A stretch of 64,000 bases of DNA, taken from positions 124,001 through 188,000 of the forward strand of contig NZ_VITA01000003.1 of NCBI RefSeq assembly GCF_007827695.1, read 5' to 3'. Positions 8,353-16,350 of this stretch are shown here, one piece after another (the first letter of the stretch is position 1; each line of letters begins with the position of its first letter). Both the position numbers and the translations under genes were made by a program. The notes under the pieces were generated by a model that saw nothing but the letters and a program-made list of their open reading frames with translations, was not told the DNA's origin and did not search any database. This stretch comes from Sinorhizobium medicae (GTDB taxonomy: Bacteria > Pseudomonadota > Alphaproteobacteria > Rhizobiales > Rhizobiaceae).

Positions 8353-9788
8353 GCACGGCATCATTCTTTAGCGACATGCTGCAGGGCATTGCCGACCGCG
8401 GCCGGCGCTTTTTATCGCTCGGTCCCGCCCGTAATGGCGAAGCCGATGCGGTCGGCACCATGCAGGCGCTATGCGAGACCCTGCTGTCGAGCCGCGGCGA
8501 AGCTTCAGGCATGGCGTTGGCCAAGAATATTCTGGATCGCTGGCAAGGCTTCGATCCGGAAAAGCGGCGCGATTTCATGATCGCGCTGCTCTCGCACTTC
8601 GGGCCTGATATCGAACGGTTGGAGCGGGCGATCGACTCCTACCGCGCCGATCCGACGCCGAAGGCGCTGCATGAAATGAGCATGGCGGCAGAACCGCGTC
8701 GCCAGGAGCTGATCCGCAGACTGAATCTTGCCCCTAACGGCATCGCGACGCTCGTCCGCATGCGGGAGGACCTCCTCGAACTCAAAGCCCGCAACCCCGA
8801 TCTGGAGGCGGTCGACACAGACTTCGCTCATCTCTTCGGATCCTGGTTCAATCGGGGCTTTCTCGTGCTGCGGCCGATCAGCTGGTCGACGCCGGCCGAT
8901 ATACTGGAGAAGATCATTCGATACGAAGCCGTCCACTATATCGGCGGCTGGGACGAGCTGCGCCGCCGGCTTGCCCCGGAGGACCGCCGTTGCTTCGCCT
9001 TTTTCCACCCACAGCTCGCCGATGACCCGTTGATCTTCGTTGAAGTGGCGCTGACACGCGAAATGCCTTCGAACATAGCGGACCTTTTGAAGGAGGATCG
9101 CGCCCCGATCCGCGCGGCCGACGCGACGACGGCGGTCTTCTACTCCATTTCGAACTGCCAGGAGGGCCTCAGGGGCATTTCCTTCGGCAATTTCCTGATC
9201 AAACAAGTGGTTGAGGATCTGCGGCGCGATCTTCCCCGCCTCGACACTTTCGCGACGCTGTCGCCGGTGCCGGGATTTGCCGATTGGTTGTCGCGTGAAC
9301 GGCGGGCAGAAGCGTCCGACGCCCTCTCGCAGGCCGACCGGGGCAAGCTCGCTCTGCTCGACGAACCGGATTGGGCCGATCAACCCGAGATCGTGGCAAG
9401 CATTCAGCCAAACCTGTCGGCTGCGGCTGGCTGGTATTTCCTCAGAGCCCGCAACAGCTCCGGCAAGGTTGCGGATCCTGTAGCGCGGTTCCACCTCGGC
9501 AACGGCGCGCGGCTCGAACGCATAAATTTCCTGGGCGACCGTTCCGAACGGGCGATGCGCCAGGCCCACGGGCTCATGGTCAACTATCTCTACAAGCTCG
9601 ATGACATCGAGACCAACCACGAAGCCTTTGCCACGCGCGGCGAGGTGGTCGCCGCACCCGCCATTCGCCGCCTGGTTCCCGCAGATAGGAGTCCACGCAG
9701 CCTCGTTCCGGTTCCCGACATCCTTTCCCCGGATGCCCGGTCGAGTGATGCACCGGGGCGGAAAGGCAATAAGGAGTTCACTTCATGA
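8349..9788 (+). CDS. matA: malonyl-CoA decarboxylase
   Basis: This 479-residue enzyme converts malonyl-CoA to acetyl-CoA and CO2, the second step of malonate use. An N-terminal helical part (about residues 1-160) precedes the GNAT-like catalytic domain. Family motifs are present: Y-S-I-S-N-C-Q-E-G-L-R-G-I with the active-site Ser region, G-N-F-L-I-K-Q-V-V-E-D-L, T-L-S-P-V-P-G-F, and R-F-H-L-G-N-G-A with the catalytic His. The ATG at 8349 overlaps the permease stop by 4 bases, and its own stop overlaps the ATG of the synthetase the same way. matA is the rhizobial name for this enzyme. Confidence 0.92.
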   Translation: MSTASFFSDMLQGIADRGRRFLSLGPARNGEADAVGTMQALCETLLSSRGEASGMALAKNILDRWQGFDPEKRRDFMIALLSHFGPDIERLERAIDSYRADPTPKALHEMSMAAEPRRQELIRRLNLAPNGIATLVRMREDLLELKARNPDLEAVDTDFAHLFGSWFNRGFLVLRPISWSTPADILEKIIRYEAVHYIGGWDELRRRLAPEDRRCFAFFHPQLADDPLIFVEVALTREMPSNIADLLKEDRAPIRAADATTAVFYSISNCQEGLRGISFGNFLIKQVVEDLRRDLPRLDTFATLSPVPGFADWLSRERRAEASDALSQADRGKLALLDEPDWADQPEIVASIQPNLSAAAGWYFLRARNSSGKVADPVARFHLGNGARLERINFLGDRSERAMRQAHGLMVNYLYKLDDIETNHEAFATRGEVVAAPAIRRLVPADRSPRSLVPVPDILSPDARSSDAPGRKGNKEFTS

Positions 9789-11317
9789 GCAATCATCTGT
9801 TCGATGCCATACGCCGGGCATCCCGCCCCGACTCCGTCTTCATCCTGGCGGCTGACGAGCGCGTTTGGACCTATGGTGACATGCTGGAACATTCCGGCCG
9901 CCTCGCCTCCGCGCTCGTCTCCCTTGGCGTGCAGCCGGGCGACCGGGTGGCGGTGCAGGTGGAGAAGAGTCCTGAGGCGTTGATGCTTTACCTTGCCTGC
10001 CTTCGCGCAGGCGCCGTCTATCTTCCCCTAAACACGGCCTACACGCTGACGGAGCTCGACTATTTCTTCGGTGACGCCGAGCCGCGGCTCATCGTCTGCG
10101 CCCCCGCCGCCAAGGAAGGAATCTCGAAAATTGCCGCATATCGCAGCGCCGGTGTCGAGACGCTCGATGACAAGGGGGGCGGATCGCTGATCGAGCTTGC
10201 TCTTGGTGAAACGCCGGATTTTTCGGACCTTGACCGCCGCGCGGATGACCTTGCCGCAATCCTTTACACTTCTGGCACGACCGGACGGTCCAAAGGCGCG
10301 ATGCTGACGCATGACAACCTCCTGTCGAATGCCGTCACGCTCCGCGACCACTGGCGCTTCACCGCCGACGACCGGCTGATCCATGCGCTGCCGATCTTTC
10401 ACACGCACGGCCTTTTCGTCGCGTCCAACGTCATTCTTCTGGCCGGGGCTTCGATGTTTTTCCTGCCGAAATTCGACGCGAACGAAGTCCTGAGCCTGAT
10501 GCCCCGGTCGACGACGATGATGGGTGTTCCGACCTTCTACGTCCGCCTCGTCCAAAATCCGGGGTTGACGCGCGAGGTGACGGCCGGGATGCGGCTTTTC
10601 GTGTCGGGCTCGGCGCCCCTGCTTGCCGAGACTCACAGGACGTTTGCGCATATGACAGGACACGCCATTCTCGAGCGATACGGCATGACCGAAACCAATA
10701 TGAACACCTCGAACCCGTATGACGGGGAGCGAATCGCCGGAACGGTGGGCTTTCCGTTACCCGGCATCTCCCTTCGTGTCGCCGATCCGGAGAGCGGCAA
10801 GCCTCTCCCGAACGGTGACACCGGCATGATCGAGGTCAAAGGCCCGAACGTGTTCAAGGGCTATTGGCGCATGCCGGAAAAGACGCAGGCCGAGTTTCGC
10901 GCCGACGGTTTTTTCATCACCGGCGATCTCGGCAAGATCGACGACCGCGGTTACGTCCACATCGTGGGGCGAGGCAAGGATCTCGTGATTTCCGGTGGGT
11001 ACAATATCTATCCGAAGGAAGTCGAAACGGAGATCGACCAGATGCCGGGCGTCGTGGAAACGGCAGTCATCGGCGTGCCGCACCCGGATTTCGGCGAAGG
11101 CGTCACGGCCGTGGTCGTCCGGAAGCCCGGTGCGACGATCGACGAGCGCGCCATCCTCGGGGGGCTGGAAGGCCGCCTCGCGCGCTACAAGCAGCCGAAG
11201 CGGGTGATCTTCGTGGAGGACCTGCCACGCAACACGATGGGCAAGGTTCAGAAAAATGTGCTTCGCGAAGCCTATGCCGATCTTTATGCCGAAGCGGGAG
11301 CCGGCGCGCGCATATAG
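9785..11317 (+). CDS. matB: malonyl-CoA synthetase (acyl-CoA synthetase family)
   Basis: This 510-residue ANL-superfamily enzyme activates malonate with ATP and CoA to malonyl-CoA. Core motifs are the P-loop Y-T-S-G-T-T-G-R-S-K-G-A (about residue 165), Y-G-M-T-E-T (about 300), the hinge region G-R-G-K-D-L-V-I-S-G-G-Y-N-I-Y-P (about 395) and the C-terminal catalytic Lys in R-N-T-M-G-K-V-Q-K-N (about 488). An AAGGAG site precedes the ATG. Malonate specificity rests on overall likeness to MatB and on the preceding malonyl-CoA decarboxylase and TRAP genes. It is the last gene of the operon; I see no clear terminator after it. Confidence 0.9.
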   Translation: MSNHLFDAIRRASRPDSVFILAADERVWTYGDMLEHSGRLASALVSLGVQPGDRVAVQVEKSPEALMLYLACLRAGAVYLPLNTAYTLTELDYFFGDAEPRLIVCAPAAKEGISKIAAYRSAGVETLDDKGGGSLIELALGETPDFSDLDRRADDLAAILYTSGTTGRSKGAMLTHDNLLSNAVTLRDHWRFTADDRLIHALPIFHTHGLFVASNVILLAGASMFFLPKFDANEVLSLMPRSTTMMGVPTFYVRLVQNPGLTREVTAGMRLFVSGSAPLLAETHRTFAHMTGHAILERYGMTETNMNTSNPYDGERIAGTVGFPLPGISLRVADPESGKPLPNGDTGMIEVKGPNVFKGYWRMPEKTQAEFRADGFFITGDLGKIDDRGYVHIVGRGKDLVISGGYNIYPKEVETEIDQMPGVVETAVIGVPHPDFGEGVTAVVVRKPGATIDERAILGGLEGRLARYKQPKRVIFVEDLPRNTMGKVQKNVLREAYADLYAEAGAGARI

Positions 11318-11338
11318 GCTTCTGCCCGGATCCTTCCT

Positions 11339-11821
11339 CTACGCGATCGCGAGCACTTCGAGTTCCTGATCGCCTACGCTCACGACGTCGCCGACGGCCT
11401 TGCCCATGAGAGCCCTTGCTACCGGGGAAGCATAGGAGATCGACCCCGACCTGGGATCGGCTTCGTCCTCGCCCACGATCCGATAGCTTTGCACGCGTCC
11501 GTCATCGCGGCTGAACGTCACCGTGCTGCCGAAGGCTACGGCGTCGAACGAAACCGGCCCAGGAACGAGCTGAGCCGTTCGAACCCTTTCGGCGAAGTAG
11601 CGCATATCACGCAACGGGTTTGCAGCTTGCCGCCGCCGTTCATTCACGTCCTCGATGGTGCTCGTGGCATCGTAAGCCTCGCGCGCCTGCTTAAGCTGCG
11701 ATTCCAGAGCCTTCAGCCCCTCTTCCGTGACAAGGTTCGGATGAGGTGAAATCGGCCGGTCAGGCAGCAATGTTTCCGAGGCAGCCTCAGCACTTTCTTC
11801 CTTGACGAAGGCAACACTCAC
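11339..11821 (-). CDS. GreA/GreB-family transcription factor-like protein
   Basis: This 160-residue protein has the two-part plan of Gre factors: an N-terminal antiparallel coiled coil (about residues 30-85) and a C-terminal FKBP-like domain (about 90-158) with D-A-V-A-F-G-S-T-V-T-F, S-Y-R-I-V-G-E-D-E-A-D, S-I-S-Y-A-S-P-V-A-R-A-L-M-G-K and V-G-D-V-V signatures. Classical GreA rescues stalled RNA polymerase with two acidic residues at the coiled-coil tip (D-x-x-E-N-x-E-Y). Here the tip region is basic (V-N-E-R-R-R-Q-A-A-N-P-L-R-D) and that motif is not visible, so transcript-cleavage stimulation may be lost. It converges with matB, 21 bases away. Confidence 0.75.
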   Translation of the reverse strand: MSVAFVKEESAEAASETLLPDRPISPHPNLVTEEGLKALESQLKQAREAYDATSTIEDVNERRRQAANPLRDMRYFAERVRTAQLVPGPVSFDAVAFGSTVTFSRDDGRVQSYRIVGEDEADPRSGSISYASPVARALMGKAVGDVVSVGDQELEVLAIA

Positions 11822-11984
11822 CGCCGAACTCCGTTTGTAAGTGGCGCTCTCGCTCTGCGAACGAGGCGATCGCGCACCATTTTCTCCAAACTATATACGT
11901 CGACGATGGACGCCGACAGTGCTGGATCGAAAATCACGACTGCTCGATACAGCGGGATGTGAAACGGTGTGTGCGGTCCCCGAC

Positions 11985-12009
11985 GGAATAAACCTCCCGC
12001 GGGCCCGTT
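11985..12009 (+). promoter_or_regulatory. weak EcfG-like promoter candidate
   Basis: GGAAT at 11985-11989 followed after 16 bases by CGTT at 12006-12009 differs from the EcfG consensus in one base. It lies about 30 bases before the ATG at 12039, with AGGAG in between. Evidence is limited to the motif. Confidence 0.25.
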
Positions 12010-12038
12010 ACTCCCGGGCCTTCAACAGGAGACCCGGG

Positions 12039-12755
12039 ATGTTACACTTCCTAAAGAAAGAACCGCCGCAGATGATTCGCTTTGTCTGCCATCCGGAGGA
12101 CAATGGCGTCATTGCACCGCCGGTACGCGCCAAGTCGGTCTTGCCGGATTGGTTCCGCCGGCTGCCGCCGGTCGACAAAAGGCACCTGTCGACCACCAAT
12201 AATGGACTGACCGTCAAACGCTGCATGCCATTTCTCGACGCGATGTCCGCCGGCTGGATCCTGCCGATCGCCGCCACGGTGCGGCTGGACATCAAGGATG
12301 GCGGCCGCTGCGTCGAGGCAGGGTGGGAGTTCGACCGTGTCATGGTCAGCAATCACGGTGCCCACCAGGTGGCGGGGAATCCGAAAGAGCCCTCCCCACC
12401 CTGCAAGTTTCACAACTACTGGTCGATCCGCACGCCTCCCGGCTGGAGCTGCCTGTTTCTGCCGCCGCTCAACCGCCAGGGACAGGCTTTCGAATGCGTC
12501 TCCGGGGTCGTCGATACGGACACCTATACCGCTCACATCCATTTTCCGTTCTTCGCCACGGCACCCGATGGTCTTTACGTCATCGAGAAGGGAACGCCGC
12601 TGGTGCAGGTGATCCCTTTCCGTCGTGCCGATGCGGCAGTCACGGCAGAAATCCGTGCCGAGACCCGTGCGGAGGCTGCCGAGCGCGAGGCTGTCCACCG
12701 GAACACCACGGCCGGCGAGGGCTGGTATCGCAAGACGGCGCGCGCGGACCGCTGA
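12039..12755 (+). CDS. DUF6065-like protein of unknown function
   Basis: This 238-residue soluble protein resembles DUF6065 proteins. It opens with R-F-V-C-H-P-E-D-N-G-V-I-A-P-P and K-S-V-L-P-D-W-F-R-R-L-P-P, and has W-S-I-R-T-P-P-G-W-S-C-L-F-L-P-P-L-N near the centre and I-H-F-P-F-F-A near residue 170. The C-terminal 45 residues are Ala/Glu/Arg-rich and probably helical. No signal peptide or membrane segment is seen. The start was chosen for the AGGAG eight bases upstream; the open frame extends further 5' without a site. It stands alone and is followed by a strong terminator. Its biochemical role is unknown, and the family name is from memory. Confidence 0.6.
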   Translation: MLHFLKKEPPQMIRFVCHPEDNGVIAPPVRAKSVLPDWFRRLPPVDKRHLSTTNNGLTVKRCMPFLDAMSAGWILPIAATVRLDIKDGGRCVEAGWEFDRVMVSNHGAHQVAGNPKEPSPPCKFHNYWSIRTPPGWSCLFLPPLNRQGQAFECVSGVVDTDTYTAHIHFPFFATAPDGLYVIEKGTPLVQVIPFRRADAAVTAEIRAETRAEAAEREAVHRNTTAGEGWYRKTARADR

Positions 12756-12773
12756 ACGATCCGCCACTCATGA

Positions 12774-12810
12774 AAGCGGGGACCGAAGCTTCGGTCCCCG
12801 CTTCCTTTTT
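12774..12810 (+). terminator. rho-independent terminator (30-bp perfect palindrome)
   Basis: A perfect palindrome (12774-12803, centre GAAGCTTC) with a GC-rich stem is followed by a short pyrimidine run with five T (12806-12810). It lies 18 bases after the DUF6065-like gene. The minus-strand repeat-protein gene ends at 12833, so the hairpin may also stop transcription from that side. Confidence 0.8.
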
Positions 12811-12832
12811 CCCCTTCAACTCTTTCGCGGCG

Positions 12833-13198
12833 TCAGCGCCCCGTGTGCCATAGCTTGCCTGGACGGTAATCGCGGTCGGACCGGTTCGAGCTCGAATTGG
12901 ACGAACGGTTCGAACTCGAGTTCGAAGAGCTGTTCGAGGACGAGTTGGAGCTCGAGTTCGAGGAACTGTTTGAGGACGAGTTGGAACTCGAATTGCTCGA
13001 CGAATTCGAACTCGAGTTGGACGAACTGTTGCCGGCGACGATGATCTCGCCGTCCGTCCGGCCGGAGGTCTGGGCGGTTTGCGTGGGAGCGCGCCCGATC
13101 TCAGCAAATGCCGAGGCGTGTTCCCTCGCCTCAGCGGCAGAGCCCACGAATGCAGCGAGGCCGGTAGCTATTGCCGTACTCATCCAGTTCTTGGTCAT
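12833..13198 (-). CDS. small secreted Asn/Ser tetrapeptide-repeat protein
   Basis: This 121-residue protein begins with a signal peptide (about residues 1-24, M-T-K-N-W then a hydrophobic run ending S-A-A-E-A). A short linker is followed by thirteen tandem four-residue units of the form N-S-S-S, two of them N-R-S-S and N-R-S-D, from about residue 57 to 108, and then a basic tail with W-H-T-G-R. The codons vary between units (AAC/AAT and six Ser codons), so the protein pattern appears to be kept rather than being a recent DNA slippage product. The start at 13198 fits the signal peptide and an AGGAG site. The function is unknown; an extracellular linker or surface peptide is a guess. Confidence 0.6.
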   Translation of the reverse strand: MTKNWMSTAIATGLAAFVGSAAEAREHASAFAEIGRAPTQTAQTSGRTDGEIIVAGNSSSNSSSNSSSNSSSNSSSNSSSNSSSNSSSNSSSNSSSNRSSNSSSNRSDRDYRPGKLWHTGR

Positions 13199-13295
13199 GC
13201 CATTTACTCCTTGTTTGAAAACGGACCGGTACTTCGATCCGGTGGAGTAACGGGCGATACCTGCCTCTATTCCATGTCCGAAAATATTTGACGCA

Positions 13296-14078
13296 TTACC
13301 TTTGCCCGCCTTGGAGCTCTTTGAGGGCCTTGGCCTCTTCCGCTGCTTCAAGGGGCGCTCCGGCATCGATCGCCGCCAGATAGGCATCTAGCGTTTCGGT
13401 GGAAGATGCAGGGGCATAGCCGCCACTGCTACCCGGGGCGACGACGGCAAAGGTCACCCGCCATTCGGTCCCATTTCGGCAAGCTACCGAGACGACGGTC
13501 GAGCGGTCGGCCGAGTCCAACTCGAACTCACGGCAGAGCGCCTGGGCGTTGTCGCGGAATGTGGCAATCGCCCGGAAACGCTGATCGGACCCTGGCAATT
13601 GCCTCTCCTCCCCTGCCGCAACCGTGGCGAGCGCCTCGCCAAGCGCCGGGCTGCCGATCGCTGCAACGCGCAAGCCACCTTCGGGCGCCGGCTCGGCACT
13701 TCCACGCAGCCAATATCCGCCGAACCCGGCAATGACGGCGGCCAGAGACGCGGCGACGGGTGTTAGCCAGCGGTTCGCACGGCGGTCGTTGGCAGCGCGC
13801 AGCGGAAACGGCAGCACGGTAGCGGACGCAGCCTGTGCGGAGGTCTTCTCCGCCACCATGCTTTCGACGGCAGCCTTGAGCTCGGCTGGCAGCGGTTCAT
13901 CCAGAAGCGGCTTCATGGCCGTTCTGGCTGCTTGGCGTGTTTCGATGAAGAGTGCCACCCGCGCGACCAGTTCGTCATCCGTTTCCATCGCCCGCTCGAC
14001 TTGCGCAGCCGTGTCGGCGTCGAGCTCGCCATCGGCAAAGCGCATCAGTATTTCGTCGGAAAAGTCCGTTCTGGTCAT
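13296..14078 (-). CDS. membrane anti-sigma factor
   Basis: This 260-residue protein has an N-terminal anti-sigma domain (about residues 1-75; I-L-M-R-F-A-D-G-E-L-D and a following Q-V-E-R-A-M helix), one membrane segment (about 103-123, ending G-G-Y-W-L-R-G), and a periplasmic domain of about 135 residues. This is the plan of membrane-bound anti-sigma factors that hold an ECF sigma until a signal triggers release. The zinc motif H-x3-C-x2-C of ZAS proteins is not present. Its ATG overlaps the stop of the sigma gene (ATGA). The opposed subtilisin-like protease at 14810 is a natural candidate target or partner. Confidence 0.8.
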   Translation of the reverse strand: MTRTDFSDEILMRFADGELDADTAAQVERAMETDDELVARVALFIETRQAARTAMKPLLDEPLPAELKAAVESMVAEKTSAQAASATVLPFPLRAANDRRANRWLTPVAASLAAVIAGFGGYWLRGSAEPAPEGGLRVAAIGSPALGEALATVAAGEERQLPGSDQRFRAIATFRDNAQALCREFELDSADRSTVVSVACRNGTEWRVTFAVVAPGSSGGYAPASSTETLDAYLAAIDAGAPLEAAEEAKALKELQGGQR

Positions 14079-14617
14079 TCTTTTACGCCCTTCATCACAT
14101 GCGAACGTGCGGCGGTCATCGTTATTCCGGCGGCCTCGGCCAAACTTTTCCGCGCTCTGGCCAGGCGGCTCATCACCGTTCCGATCGGAATGCCCATTAC
14201 TTCGGCGGCTTCGCGGTAGGATAGCTCCTCGACGCAGACCAGAAGCAGCACCTCCCGCTGCTCTTGCGGCAATTCGGTGATCGCCTCCGCAACGGTCTTG
14301 AGGGTCAGCCGCGCTTCGGCCTCCCGCTCGCCGGATGAACCGGCAATGTCATGGCGTTCGGAAATATCGTCCTGCACGCCTGCGGTCCTCTGCCGGCGCA
14401 CCTGATCGACCCAAAGGTTGCGTAGAATCCGGAACATCCACGCGTCGAAACGCGTACCCGGCTCGAAGCGCTCGGCACTCGCAAGTGCCCGCTCGCAAGC
14501 TGCCTGCACAAGATCATCGGCCACATCACGCGAGCCGCAGAGCGAGATGGCGAAGCGGCGCAGATTGGGCAGGAACGCCATGAGGCGTTCACCGATATCC
14601 TTCACCGCATTGCTCAT
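14075..14617 (-). CDS. ECF-type RNA polymerase sigma factor
   Basis: This 180-residue protein has sigma region 2 (about residues 18-80; D-V-A-D-D-L-V-Q-A-A-C-E-R-A and F-D-A-W-M-F-R-I-L-R-N-L-W-V-D) and region 4 (about 110-165; L-P-Q-E-Q-R-E-V-L-L-L then Y-R-E-A-A-E-V-M-G-I-P-I-G-T-V-M-S-R-L-A-R-A-R). Region 3 is missing, as in all ECF sigmas. The start at 14617 gives normal length; an ATG at 14635 would add six residues. It is co-translated with the anti-sigma gene downstream, and a GGGAAC/GTCAAA pair upstream may be its own promoter. Confidence 0.88.
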   Translation of the reverse strand: MSNAVKDIGERLMAFLPNLRRFAISLCGSRDVADDLVQAACERALASAERFEPGTRFDAWMFRILRNLWVDQVRRQRTAGVQDDISERHDIAGSSGEREAEARLTLKTVAEAITELPQEQREVLLLVCVEELSYREAAEVMGIPIGTVMSRLARARKSLAEAAGITMTAARSHVMKGVKE

Positions 14618-14671
14618 GTCCCGCAACTCCGTCATTTGAGCTGGAAAGGGAATAGACCGGCGACTCGGCCG

Positions 14672-14699
14672 TTTGACATAATCTACAGTTAGCGTTCCC
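14672..14699 (-). promoter_or_regulatory. candidate autoregulated ECF promoter
   Basis: Read on the minus strand, GGGAAC (14699-14694) and GTCAAA (14677-14672) are 16 bases apart and lie about 50 bases before the sigma gene. A GGAAC -35 with a GTC-type -10 is common for ECF promoters. No matching site was seen before the opposed protease gene. Confidence 0.35.
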
Positions 14700-14809
14700 G
14701 TCGTCCAAGGAATGCGGCTATCCTGCCGCTGATAAATTGAGGAATACGGAAAATCGCGCGTGCTTTCATCATCCGGCTCAGGCACGGGCAAGCCGATCGA
14801 GGTTCTCTG

Positions 14810-16204
14810 ATGCTGACGACGTGCAAACTTGCGCTGATCGCTTCCCTTGCGGCAATCGCTCTCGTTTCGGGCGGCATCGTTGCTCCCGGCAATATGCTTG
14901 TGCGTGAAACGCTCGGAGCCGGCGTGGCCCTGGCCGACGATGATGACGACGACGGGGGCGGCAACCGGGGCTCGGGCGGCTCCGGCCGTTCCGGCTCATA
15001 CGGCGCCGGCGCCGGATGGAGCGGCGGCAAGAGCCTTTTTCCGTTCCGAGGGTTCCTGCCACGTCGGAGCACTCCGCGGCGCCCGCGAGCAGCCGCACCC
15101 GCTCCGCCGACACGAGCCCCCGAAGAGATTGTCGGGCTGGGGATCAGTCCGTCTGAACTCGGGCAGCTGGCGGCCGCCGGCTTCGAGGTCCTCGAACGCG
15201 ACCCAATGGCGACCTTTGGCACCGAAGTGATCAAACTTCGCATCCCCCCGGGCGTGACACTTGAAAGCGCGCGGCAACAGGCGCGCAGCGTGGCTCCACA
15301 AGCGGCCGTCGACTTCAACCACTATTTCCGGCCGGAGCAGCATCCCGATGCTCCCTGCGTCACGAGCGACTGCCTGGCACGCGAGGTGATCGGCTGGCCC
15401 GAAGCGCAAAGCTGGCCCGGCACTTGCCCGGCCGGCGTTCGTATCGGTCTGGTCGATACGGCGATCAACCCGGATCACATCGCATTCGAAGCCCGGAACA
15501 TCGAGATTGTCCGTCTTGCCAGCGACGCGCTGCCGGAGTCCGGCAAGCAGCACGGAACCGCTGTGGCGGCCTTGCTCGTCGGCTCAGCCACCAGCCGCAC
15601 ACCGGGCCTGATACCCGGCGGCAAGCTCATCGCCGTGGACGCATTTCACCGCGCAGGGCGGCAGGATGACGTCTCCGCCGCCTTCGATCTTGCGCGCGCG
15701 CTCGACCTTCTCGCCGGACGTCAGGTAAAGGTCATCAATCTCAGCCTTGCCGGCCCGCCCAATCTCCTGCTTGAACAGGCGGTCAAGGAGGTGGGGGAGC
15801 GCGGCATCATCATGGTTGCCGCCGCCGGCAATGATGGTCCGAGAGCAAAGCCGGTTTATCCCGGCGCCTACGAAAATGTCATCGCCGTCACTGCAACCGA
15901 CAGGCAGAAGCGGCCTTACAGGCGCGCCGGACGCGGGGAACATATCGACTTCGCTGCGCCGGGCGTGGCCGTCTGGACAGCGGCCTCGGTCCGAGGCGCG
16001 CGTCCGAAGACGGGGACGTCTTTCGCCGCACCTTTCGTGACCGCGGCCGTGGCGATGATGATGGCATCCGAACCGGACCTTGCGCCCGAGCGGCTCCGCG
16101 ACAGGCTGACCGGACACGCGGAAGATCTCGGAGATCCGGGAAAGGATCCCGTCTTCGGCTGGGGCCTTTTGAACGCACGGGCGATTTGCGACACCAAAAC
16201 GTAA
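14810..16204 (+). CDS. secreted subtilisin-like serine protease (S8)
   Basis: This 464-residue protein has an N-terminal signal or anchor (about residues 5-24), an acidic D-rich patch then a Gly/Ser/Pro/Arg-rich linker (about 45-105), a prodomain-like segment (about 110-165), and a subtilase domain (about 200-455). The catalytic triad is visible: Asp in I-G-L-V-D-T-A-I-N, His in K-Q-H-G-T-A-V-A-A-L-L-V-G, and Ser in G-T-S-F-A-A-P-F-V-T-A-A; the oxyanion Asn is in A-A-A-G-N-D-G-P. It is divergent from the ECF sigma/anti-sigma operon, a pairing seen in other rhizobial genomes. It may cleave envelope proteins or the anti-sigma factor; the substrate is unknown. Confidence 0.87.
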   Translation: MLTTCKLALIASLAAIALVSGGIVAPGNMLVRETLGAGVALADDDDDDGGGNRGSGGSGRSGSYGAGAGWSGGKSLFPFRGFLPRRSTPRRPRAAAPAPPTRAPEEIVGLGISPSELGQLAAAGFEVLERDPMATFGTEVIKLRIPPGVTLESARQQARSVAPQAAVDFNHYFRPEQHPDAPCVTSDCLAREVIGWPEAQSWPGTCPAGVRIGLVDTAINPDHIAFEARNIEIVRLASDALPESGKQHGTAVAALLVGSATSRTPGLIPGGKLIAVDAFHRAGRQDDVSAAFDLARALDLLAGRQVKVINLSLAGPPNLLLEQAVKEVGERGIIMVAAAGNDGPRAKPVYPGAYENVIAVTATDRQKRPYRRAGRGEHIDFAAPGVAVWTAASVRGARPKTGTSFAAPFVTAAVAMMMASEPDLAPERLRDRLTGHAEDLGDPGKDPVFGWGLLNARAICDTKT

Positions 16205-16350
16205 AGTCGTGAAACCTGGCTCGATTTTTCTGCAGCGATGGCTGAGACGCGGAAGGCTCTTCTATGACGTCTCGACAGAGCATCAGAGCTAACCTACCGG
16301 CCGGGGTCCTGGTTTCAGAAAAAAATCCGTCCCACGTCGCTCGAAGCGCT

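Noticed and set aside
12897..13029. possible CRISPR or tandem-repeat array in the 12-bp periodic region
   Set aside because: Units are coding tetrapeptides with varied codons and no spacers of CRISPR type.
12897..13250. 117-codon plus-strand frame rich in Glu/Leu/Phe opposite the Asn/Ser repeat gene
   Set aside because: It is the mirror of a codon-periodic repeat on the other strand, lacks a ribosome site, and the minus frame has a signal peptide.
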